Below, piece after piece: positions 7,687-15,800 of a stretch of DNA of 23,856 bases. Below the pieces are notes generated by a model that ran no database searches, had not been told where the DNA came from, and saw nothing but the letters and a program-made list of their open reading frames with translations. Every line of letters begins with the position of its first letter. Position 1 is the first letter of the stretch. Both the position numbers and the translations under genes were made by a program. Source of the stretch: an uncultured Prevotella sp. Lineage in GTDB: Bacteria; Bacteroidota; Bacteroidia; Bacteroidales; Bacteroidaceae. Location of the stretch: contig CAJKDU010000038.1 in assembly GCA_905198745.1 (NCBI GenBank), positions 1 through 23,856 of the forward strand, given 5' to 3'.

Positions 7687-7723
7687 TGCCCACAGCGTGG
7701 GCACCCATTGCCCAGCGACTGGG
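7687..7723. repeat. Two adjacent small palindromes (REP-like)
   Basis: TGCCCAC-AGC-GTGGGCA (7687-7703) is a perfect 7-bp stem with a 3-nt loop, followed at 7711-7723 by CCCAG-CGA-CTGGG. Back-to-back short GC-rich hairpins are typical of REP-like intergenic elements; the copy number in the genome cannot be judged from here. Confidence 0.5.
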
Positions 7724-7738
7724 ACTACACGTAACCAG

Positions 7739-7790
7739 GCCGTTAAGATGCATTAGTGTGCCGTTAACGAAGCATTAGTATGCCGTTAAC
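7739..7790 (+). repeat. Three tandem copies of a GCCGTTAA unit, period 21-22 bp
   Basis: GCCGTTAA occurs at 7739, 7760 and 7782. The first two copies are followed by a similar arm (GATGCATTAGTGT and CGAAGCATTAGTAT); the third continues CGCCC and breaks off. The spacing is close to two helical turns, so repeated protein sites on one DNA face are possible, as is a decayed tandem repeat. Confidence 0.6.
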
Positions 7791-8045
7791 GCCCTCAAAG
7801 TAGCCCCTAACACTCGTTTCTCCACATCATTTCCGCCATAACAACTATCCTATTTGAAGACTTCGGACGCTATTTCAACAAGAAAAGAAAATTAACAAAA
7901 GAACAGCAAATAGGGGTACCCGATTTCGTCGGTTTACGATAAATTAGTAAAAGCGAGAAAAACCAAACTGAAAGAACCAACCTATTAATAAACAGAAGGA
8001 AAAGACTGGTATAGAGATGCAAGATACGGAGCAGGAGGCATCGCA

Positions 8046-8573
8046 TTGTCTTCCAACAAGGACTGCATGTTGGTTTATCCCTTCGAGGAAACGCTCTCAT
8101 GGTCTTACAATCATCATACGCCATACCTGTTAAACATGATGACGCTAACTAAAATATATGCACAAAAGGCCGGAGCCAAAGAACAAACCCGCATCATAAC
8201 AGACAAGAAACTTTGTGGCGGTGCTGACTCGGTCATCATATCCGAATTCAGACAGCCCACCAAGAACCACTACTACCAAGATTATCAGGTGACTATCTTG
8301 ATGACCAAGAAGGGGTATTTGCCGATGTACTACCGGCTGTTCTTCACAGAAGACGGGCTGAAGCACAAGGATGCGACCATAGATGCCGTGCTCAGAACCA
8401 TGAAATATACCGAATACGCAGGATTCGTGAAGAAGGCGGAGAAAGCCAAGCACATATACTGGCCCATCAACGAATTCTACAAGAAACACGGCTATGAAAA
8501 GTATTTCACGGATACAACCGACCTCAATCTCAAACACAAGGACTACGGACTGGAGAAAGCCGAAAAGAACTAA
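8046..8573 (+). CDS. Unrecognised protein, probably missing its N-terminus
   Basis: A 175-codon frame from a TTG; the first in-frame ATG is at 8067. The frame is open back to 7992, and the upstream codons still look protein-like (DWYRDARYGAGGIALS), yet they contain no ATG before an in-frame TAA at 7989-7991. This suggests the original 5' end, probably including a signal peptide, has been lost, leaving a gene remnant. The peptide has a CGGADSVIISEFRQP segment and many aromatic and Lys residues; I do not recognise the family. The repeat-rich DNA upstream could mark the break. The stop at 8571-8573 is followed by a good terminator. If it is still expressed, the start is unclear. Confidence 0.55.
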   Translation: MSSNKDCMLVYPFEETLSWSYNHHTPYLLNMMTLTKIYAQKAGAKEQTRIITDKKLCGGADSVIISEFRQPTKNHYYQDYQVTILMTKKGYLPMYYRLFFTEDGLKHKDATIDAVLRTMKYTEYAGFVKKAEKAKHIYWPINEFYKKHGYEKYFTDTTDLNLKHKDYGLEKAEKN

Positions 8574-8618
8574 TCCAAGGCACAGCAACAGAACACCCAA
8601 TAGATAATCTCTTGTCGA

Positions 8619-8663
8619 CCGCCCGACCAAGTCCACTTAGGGCATGGCCGGGCGGGTGCTTTT
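8619..8663 (+). terminator. Intrinsic terminator after the truncated gene
   Basis: CCGCCCGACCA (8619-8629) pairs with TGGCCGGGCGG (8645-8655) with one A-C mismatch and a 15-nt loop, followed after GTGC by TTTT (8660-8663). It separates the remnant gene from the CHAT operon, so the operon needs its own promoter. Confidence 0.7.
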
Positions 8664-8727
8664 CATAAGATGAAACCTAAATCATCAATTTTTCGTCTTC
8701 CGCAAGACAATATTTACATATTTTTCG

Positions 8728-8735
8728 TACATTTG
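8728..8735 (+). promoter_or_regulatory. -7 box upstream of the CHAT operon
   Basis: TACATTTG matches TAnnTTTG and lies 49 bases before the first ATG, in an AT-rich stretch right after the terminator at 8619-8663. No clear -33 TTTG is found at the expected distance, so this could be a weak or activated promoter. Confidence 0.5.
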
Positions 8736-8784
8736 CACAGATAAAGAGAATTATTAATAACAAAACAACGAATTAACCCAAGTA

Positions 8785-10047
8785 ATGTTTATGAGAAAAT
8801 CAGTTCTTACCCTCATCGCTTTGTTGACAAGCATCATCACACAAGCACAAAAGGTGGAATACACCACCTTCATCTACACCAGCGACAACCTCGCCGAAGA
8901 GATTGCCCAGAAAAGTTCTGAAGCCGAGTCGCGCGGCTATCTCGCCGACCTCTACAATGCCGGCAAAAACGCCTCCAAGGGCATCGCTTCAGGCTACGTA
9001 TCATCGTTCATCGACATGGGTGTCAATGCAATCGGCTCACTCTTCACCAGCAACGCACGCCACCAGCAGGAGTGGACGGAGATGGTGAAGAAGGAAAACG
9101 TGTATCAGACAAAAATCAGCACAGTGTCGGAAGTGAACGACTTCTACAAGGAGACGTCCTTCGACGGAGCCATGGACCCCAAGGGCATGACGTTCGACGG
9201 CATAGGCTGTCTGCGCAAGGAAGGCCAGGACACCCTGTTCTATATCTCCTGCCACATAGACCGCTCAAAGATAAACCGCATCATCAACCACTCCAAGTTT
9301 GAACTGGTACTCGACACTCTCATAATCAGTCCTACGCGCAGCAACCTGCCCAACACCACGCTGGACATCCCCTACTCGTTCAAGGACCGCAAGAACTTCA
9401 CTCTCTCCATGGACATCCGTCTGCTTTCCTCATGGATGAACGAGATTGTACAACTCCAGAAAGACCAGGAACTGGGCCACTTCTCCATCAACATCCCAGT
9501 GGACGAGAGCGTGCTCGACAGCAAGGGATTCCTACACTACGTGCGCCACGAAGGTCAGCCTGCAGCCTACCGGGTGTTGGGCGAGAGTTTCATCGTGCCA
9601 CGCTCGTTCATGGGACACCGCGACGAGAACGACAACTACCGCAACAGTTGGGGCACGGGCGAGTACAAACTGGAGATAACGCTGAAGGAAACATGCGAGG
9701 CCACCGATGCCTACAAGAAAAACTGGAAGGCCGACCGCAAATACCGCAAGAGTCTGAAGCCACAGAAGGGATTCCTCGAAGCCAGTTGGCAGACCATTTC
9801 CAACCAGCGTTGGGACGAGATGTCGAAGTCGTGGGTCATCACCACCCTCAAGGCGCCCGCCAGCATCATCACCCGCGACCTGATAGACAAGCTCGGCCTC
9901 AACGCCACCACCGCATCGGCAGCCGGAGCCGGCTCGCAAGCCGCACAGATGGCAGCCATGAAGGCCGCCCAGGCACAACAGGCAGCCAAACAAGGGGCAC
10001 AAGCCGCAGCACCGCAAAAACAACAACCCCAGCCATTACCACATTAA
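8785..10047 (+). CDS. Secreted protein of unknown function, first gene of the CHAT operon
   Basis: The product has 420 residues (418 if the second ATG, MRKSVLTL, is used) and a clear signal peptide ending near TQA-Q. The mature part contains a small-residue-rich stretch (about 60-88, including GIASGYVSSFIDMGVNAIG) that could be an amphipathic or membrane-associating helix, then a region predicted to be largely beta-rich. The last 48 residues are a low-complexity Ala/Gln tail ending in QPQPLPH, probably disordered. I do not recognise a family and see no catalytic motif. It starts the operon and ends 10 bases before the first CHAT gene, so it is made together with the peptidases and may be a substrate, scaffold or effector; this is inference from position only. 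Confidence 0.85.
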   Translation: MFMRKSVLTLIALLTSIITQAQKVEYTTFIYTSDNLAEEIAQKSSEAESRGYLADLYNAGKNASKGIASGYVSSFIDMGVNAIGSLFTSNARHQQEWTEMVKKENVYQTKISTVSEVNDFYKETSFDGAMDPKGMTFDGIGCLRKEGQDTLFYISCHIDRSKINRIINHSKFELVLDTLIISPTRSNLPNTTLDIPYSFKDRKNFTLSMDIRLLSSWMNEIVQLQKDQELGHFSINIPVDESVLDSKGFLHYVRHEGQPAAYRVLGESFIVPRSFMGHRDENDNYRNSWGTGEYKLEITLKETCEATDAYKKNWKADRKYRKSLKPQKGFLEASWQTISNQRWDEMSKSWVITTLKAPASIITRDLIDKLGLNATTASAAGAGSQAAQMAAMKAAQAQQAAKQGAQAAAPQKQQPQPLPH

Positions 10048-10057
10048 ACACACAAGC

Positions 10058-12835
10058 ATGAAAATACTACAAATTCTTTTTCTGTTGCTCCTGTGCATTA
10101 TGAATGTCACAGCACAGGCAGAAACAGAAAATAGAAGCGTTCAAACCGCCTTTCCTGCCGATAGGTTTTCGTCAGGAAAGGCCGTTTGGGCGGACTCAAA
10201 TCAAGACGCTAACCATAACCACACAGACAAAAGCATCGAAAAATATACCAAACAAGCAACAGAATTGTATGAGCAAGGAAAATACAAAGAGGCTCTGAAT
10301 ACATTAGACACGGCAATTACCAAGTGCGAAGTCAAAGGACTGTCATTTCAACCGCAGCACTTAACGCTCCTGCAAATGCGATATTCCATTTATTACAACA
10401 ATCTGAACAATCGCTATAAAGCATATAAACTCATGGATGAAGACATGATGAAAATAGAAACAGCCCAGGTAGAAAAGAACACCATACACATGCTCAACCA
10501 TCTATGCAGCATATTCGATTATTATAGCAACAACTATTCTGACTTTGCCAATTGGATGCGCTATTTCGGATTGATAGGAAGTATAGGCATGAACATTGCC
10601 CAAAAGAATAATTTTGAGCCGACTTTCTATTTTACCTTTGAGTCATATATTCTAAGCAAAGCCGTTGCGCTCTGCACATATTTCAACAGAAAGAAAAAGG
10701 AAAAAGATGCTTTTAGCGAGGGCAAACAAGCACAAGCAAGCATCATATTTGAATCTTTAGGAGCGATGGTCAAGTATCTTGAACAGATTGACGACGTGCT
10801 AAGACTATTCAAAGAACATATACCGAAGTACTATACTTACGACAGTTTCATTACTCTCCTTAATGCAGCGGAAGACTATTATCTGTATGTCAACTACAAT
10901 CCTGACAAAGCCACGAGCTATATGAAAGAACATTTTGAACTTGTAAAAGACAAGAATCCAATATCTTACGCCACAGTGCTTATCAAGATGGGAGACTTCT
11001 GCAGAGAAAGGGGAGAATTGGATTATGCCGGAAAAGCATACGTTCTTGCGTCACAAGCCATAACAGACAGCAAGAATCTTACACTTGACAACAAGCTTAC
11101 CATTGCTAGCAGATTTGCCTTACTGTTCCAGGCAAAGAAAGACTATGAAAACATGTGCAAGTTCGGATTCGCTGTTTTCGACCAGCTAAAGATTCTTTTA
11201 GATGGAAATTTCATTGCACTAACAGACAAAGACCAAGAAGACATGATAACTCTATACGGTAATCCTGCTTCTTGGCCAACGAAATGTCTTGCTTACTATC
11301 CCAACAAGGAAAAAATCTCCGGATACGTCTACAATACTATACTTTACAGTACGGGAATTCAACTTAAATCAAAAATATATTTGTCAAAGGCCATTGAACT
11401 ATCGAACGACAAGGGCCTCATTACTTTGAAAGACTCATTAAATAAGTTGCGTGCACAACTCAAAGTAGAGAAATTCGATACGAAGCCTCTGTCCTCAAAC
11501 AAGTTTGATAAATGGACTTGGGCTTCTGGCCACGGAAAGGGCCTAGACCACTTAAACATTCTTGAACGACAAGTCATTGAACGTGTTGCACACTCTTTAG
11601 TACAAGGGGGAAAAGATGTTTTATGGACTCAAGTACGCGACAAACTCCATTCGTCGGAAGCTGCCATCGAGTTTATCGTTACAGACATAAATGTCATGGC
11701 ATTGGTAGTGAAGCCGGGGTGCAGCGCTCCTGTTCCAGTGGTGCTGACAAGCACAGACTCTCTGAAGAACGCCATGAGCAGTCTCAACACGAAATCGTCT
11801 GCCGCTACAGCCCGCAAACTTTACAACAACAAGACTATTGACTTGTACAGTATGCTGTGGCAACCATTGGAGAAAGAACTGAAAGGCGTAAACAAAGTGT
11901 ATTACGCCACTCAAGGCATGCTCTACTCCATAGCCTTCGCCGCCATCAGCACACCAGACGGCAAGTATCTCACTGACCACTACGACCTCTGTCCTCTCAC
12001 CACAACAGCGGAACTGGTGAAAGAAGAAACGGCAGAACGCCCGCAATCGATCTTGGCTATGGGCAACATCTACTATACCGACAAACAACGGCAACAGGTG
12101 GCAGCGGGCGACATCAGCGGTGCCAGAGGTGGAGAAGACGACACCTCCCTCGACGACTTCAGTGAGCGTGGAGCCAAGCGCTACCACTTCAAATATCTGC
12201 CTTTCACCAAGAATGAGATAGAAAACCTGAGCAGTACAATCAAAAACCACCGATTGACACTTATTGAAGAAACCGAAGCTACAGAACAAAACTTGCGCAA
12301 ACTGCTGGACAAGAAACCAGATGTACTGCATTTGGCCACCCATGGTTTCTTCATTGCCAAAGCCGACGACGCACGCAAAGTGCCGTTCTTCCAGCACTAC
12401 GAAAACGCCATAGATAATTCTATGCAACGAGCCGGCATCGCCCTGTCCGGCGCCGAGGACACCTGGACAGGAGCACAACAGCCCGAAGAGGCAAACGACG
12501 GGATTCTCACCGCCAACGAGGTGGCACAACTCGACCTTCAGGGCACACAGCTCGTAGCCCTCTCAGCTTGCGAGACTGCTTTGGGCGACTATTCTTTTGA
12601 AGGGGTGTTCGGACTGCCACGAGGGTTCAAGCAGGCAGGTGTAAAGTCGTTGCTTGTGAGCTTGTGGAGCGTCAACGACAAGTCTACATCGCTCCTAATG
12701 TCTTCCTTCTACCGATATTGGATGCAAGGCGAAACCAAGCAACAGGCTTTCAAGCATGCTGTCAAAGATGTGCGCAAGGATTATCCAGATCCCTTCTACT
12801 GGGCACCGTTCATGTTGCTCGATGCCCTTCAATAA
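10058..12835 (+). CDS. Exported TPR-CHAT protein 1 (putative caspase-like peptidase)
   Basis: The product has 925 residues. After a signal peptide (MKILQILFLLLLCIMNVTAQA) comes an unusual 30-residue insert encoded by a palindrome (10142-10188), then helical TPR-like repeats (from about residue 52, ELYEQGKYKEALNTLD) up to about 520, then a C-terminal CHAT domain (about 530-925). The clan CD dyad is intact: His762 in HLATHGFF and Cys838 in ALSACETALGD, 76 residues apart. The conserved tail LLVSLWSVNDKST and the end YWAPFMLLDA also fit CHAT. The TPR part probably binds substrate or regulator; the signal peptide places it in the periplasm or outside. The TPR half is visibly more AT-rich than the CHAT half. 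The CHAT domain is strongly similar to that of the next gene but one of three, at 12857. Proteolytic activity is inferred, not shown. Confidence 0.95.
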   Translation: MKILQILFLLLLCIMNVTAQAETENRSVQTAFPADRFSSGKAVWADSNQDANHNHTDKSIEKYTKQATELYEQGKYKEALNTLDTAITKCEVKGLSFQPQHLTLLQMRYSIYYNNLNNRYKAYKLMDEDMMKIETAQVEKNTIHMLNHLCSIFDYYSNNYSDFANWMRYFGLIGSIGMNIAQKNNFEPTFYFTFESYILSKAVALCTYFNRKKKEKDAFSEGKQAQASIIFESLGAMVKYLEQIDDVLRLFKEHIPKYYTYDSFITLLNAAEDYYLYVNYNPDKATSYMKEHFELVKDKNPISYATVLIKMGDFCRERGELDYAGKAYVLASQAITDSKNLTLDNKLTIASRFALLFQAKKDYENMCKFGFAVFDQLKILLDGNFIALTDKDQEDMITLYGNPASWPTKCLAYYPNKEKISGYVYNTILYSTGIQLKSKIYLSKAIELSNDKGLITLKDSLNKLRAQLKVEKFDTKPLSSNKFDKWTWASGHGKGLDHLNILERQVIERVAHSLVQGGKDVLWTQVRDKLHSSEAAIEFIVTDINVMALVVKPGCSAPVPVVLTSTDSLKNAMSSLNTKSSAATARKLYNNKTIDLYSMLWQPLEKELKGVNKVYYATQGMLYSIAFAAISTPDGKYLTDHYDLCPLTTTAELVKEETAERPQSILAMGNIYYTDKQRQQVAAGDISGARGGEDDTSLDDFSERGAKRYHFKYLPFTKNEIENLSSTIKNHRLTLIEETEATEQNLRKLLDKKPDVLHLATHGFFIAKADDARKVPFFQHYENAIDNSMQRAGIALSGAEDTWTGAQQPEEANDGILTANEVAQLDLQGTQLVALSACETALGDYSFEGVFGLPRGFKQAGVKSLLVSLWSVNDKSTSLLMSSFYRYWMQGETKQQAFKHAVKDVRKDYPDPFYWAPFMLLDALQ
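10142..10188. repeat. 16-bp inverted repeat inside the coding region of CHAT protein 1
   Basis: CAAACCGCCTTTCCTG (10142-10157) is mirrored by CAGGAAAGGCCGTTTG (10173-10188) with one mismatch, around a 15-nt loop. It lies between the signal-peptide codons and the first TPR and keeps the reading frame. The neighbouring CHAT genes have no such insert, which suggests an inserted palindromic element or a structured mRNA site. Confidence 0.75.
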
Positions 12836-12856
12836 TCATCAACAGAATAAATCTAC

Positions 12857-15800
12857 ATGACACATACCACTCTTCCCCTAAAATGGCTGTTGACCCTGCT
12901 TCTCCTTGGCAGCGTCACGTGGCTTCATGCCCAGTCGGCCTATGAATACATTGAGGAACACCGCCAATGGATGAAAGAGCACTATCCCAAGGCAGAAAGT
13001 CTCAGCCAAGAGCAACAGCTCCGCGAGGCTGCCTTCGCCGTGATGGACGAAATGCGTGAGCCAGAAGCCATGGCATTGCTCCATGCCGTTGGCAAACATG
13101 TGCCCGAAGTAGAAACCTATGCCGCCTTTATGCAGACCGACGGCAAGGACTACAAGTTTGCCCACTCGCTCCAAGCCCTTCAAGCCCTGTATCAGCAAGC
13201 AGAACAACAACTGGGAAAGGAGAACCCCACCACAGGCTGGTGCAAATACTTGTGGATGAACTGCCGCAGTAATATGGAAAACATATATCCTCTGATGGAT
13301 GGCATTATCCAGGAACAGAAGACGGCGGCAAAGAAGAATCCCGACAAGGAGAACAAAGCCTTGGTATGCCTGTTCCAGCTGCTCAAGTTCGACGCATCCC
13401 AACTTATAACGTTCATCACGTCACCAGACCTTTACGATGAGGTGCTACAGGCGGAACGGGAAGCCGTCAAGCTCTATCCCTTTGCTGACCAGACCCCCAG
13501 TCGTATGCGTGCCTGGCTTTACACCCGTCTCGGAACGGCAAAGAGTTCTTTCGCAGCCATTCACGAATCTGAGGCGGCTTTCAACAAAGTGGAACTATTG
13601 CCCGATTCTTTCTATGGACACAACACCAACACAGGCATTCTGCACAATGCCGAACATTACTTTAAACTTGCAGAGGACACCTACCTGAAGTTGTTCAAGC
13701 CAGGGCATCCGGAAGTGATAGAATATTACGTATGCGCCGAGAGTGCCAGGGAAAACTACAACACCATCAGCGATGACAACCTCAACGTGCTCAAGGTGTT
13801 CTATGATTATGCCTCTCAATACAACGGGCAAGGCACGCTGTCGACCCTGTTGCGCAAGGTGAACTACTGGAGCATGCTTGCGTCGAGAGGCAAGGAAATC
13901 AAGGATGCCTTCATGTGGCGCCCCATGCTGGAATCCTTCAGACAATATTTGGGTGAAGAATGTCCCTATTATTCTATGATGGCATTGCATTTGTGCGAGA
14001 TTGTCTCACTCTATGCACCCAACGATTTCACAGAGGCATCACAGTTGTTTGACGAGGCCGTGGCAAAGGCATGGGGAACGGACAACATGAAGTCTGCCTA
14101 TGTGCGCTATATGCTCTACGGTTCACTCAAGGACATCATGCCCCAGGTCTACAAAGAGAAAATAGAACCCATAGCAGAATTCTATGCCAAGAACCACAGC
14201 AATGATTTTGTATCCATCCTGCTCGGCCGCCGCATGGCACTGGATGTTTACATGGGAAGTCGCGATTTGAAAACGGGCACTAACATTCAGCAACGGGTTT
14301 GTGAGGACACAAAACAAAGATATGGAGCATCGTCATACGTCTATCTGCAAGAGAAGGCTATGGAACTCAACTGGCTGGCATCTTACGACAGCCAGTCGGC
14401 ACGCAAGCAGTATCCCGCCCTCATTGAACAAATGAAAAAGGCACACATTGACCATACTGATGTATTGGGAGACTATGCGACACTGGAAAATGGAGCCGGA
14501 AACCTTGAACTTGCCGCCAAGCTCTACCAACAGGCTTACGACGAATCAAGCAACGAGGGGTTGACCCACAAGAGAGCCTACCTGTTGCTGTCAAAACTGA
14601 GTGTGCTTCCCTTTACCAAAGATACGGAGGAAGAACAGGAAAACGTGTATGCACAAGCCCGAAAGATACTGGACGCCAACACCGACTCGCTCTGTTTCAT
14701 CCCGACCAACTACAGCCTTGCTGCCGATTGGCTCTACTCAAAAGGTAGAGTTCAGGAAGCGCTGGACATGGTCAATAAGGGCATCGAGGTTTGCAAATGG
14801 CAGGATTCAGGATTCTCAAGCACTTACATCACATTGTTGACCAAACGATACAACATCTACATGTATGGTCTTGACGACATGCGCACAGCCTATAAACTGA
14901 TGAACGAAGACCTGGAAGTGTTCGAACAGCAGAACCTCAACTACTACACCACAGACATGCTCGACTTCTTGTGGGGTGTCTATAACCTGATGCCCAAGAA
15001 CAGCAACAACCTGTTCACCCTCATGAAATACTTCACACTCATCGCAAAGATGACCATAAGCATAGGACAGCAAAACGGCATGGAACCGAATTACATGTCA
15101 GTTTATGGCGTCAGATTGTATTGCGAATTGATCCGCTTCTATATCCAAGGCACGAACATCAAGAAACAAGTCAATACGGATCTGTTGTCCGAAGATCAAC
15201 GTGCGGCATGGACAAAATCATGGAAAGACTTCGACAAAAATTTCGATATGCTTGCCGGGATAGAAACCCAATTGAAACAACTGCAAGAACAACTGCCACA
15301 ATTCAACAAGCAAATCGGTTATTTCAACATGCTTGACGCTTTCGAGAACTACTATCTGTACCTGAAGCCTGACAAGGAAAAGGCCTTCAGCTATATGATG
15401 ATGCACAAGGAAGAAAGCAAGTCGCTTTTCCATGAGGAACACAGAAAAGCCTGCCTGAATCTCTTTGACTTCTATTTACAGAACAAACAATACGACGAAG
15501 CCAAACAACTCTATGCACAAGACATCAAACCGCTGGAAGAAGACGCACAGGCTACACCCAGTTCCAAATTACCTCTCTACAACCTCATGTGCAACCTCTG
15601 CCTGGCGCAACACGATTATGAACACATGCTTCCGTATGCCCGTAAGCACTATGAGGCTGTAAAAGACATCATGAGCCGCAACTTTCCCATGCTCACCGAA
15701 CAGGAACAAAACGCTTTCATGGAGAACTATGGAGACCCATCGGCCTGGCTTGCCACCTGTATGGCGGGAATGAGGGACAAGCAACAGATAGCACCCGAGG

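Larger units (their letters stand above)
7209..8045. other. Long non-coding, repeat-rich gap
   Basis: No convincing gene lies in these roughly 840 bp. They hold a run of alternating purine and pyrimidine (7306-7323), several GTGATAGA motifs, a nested hairpin with T-run (7409-7458), small GC-rich palindromes (7687-7723) and tandem GCCGTTAA repeats (7739-7790). A 67-codon open frame at 7531-7734 runs across the palindromes and is probably not a gene. The region looks like debris or an array of interspersed repeats between the AraC gene and the truncated gene at 8046. Confidence 0.7.

Noticed and set aside
7531..7734. 67-codon open frame as a gene
   Set aside because: It runs through the GC-rich palindromes of the repeat region, has no promoter box nearby and no recognisable protein features.
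11621..12529. 302-codon minus-strand frame opposite CHAT protein 1
   Set aside because: It is antisense to the conserved CHAT domain and has no family features.
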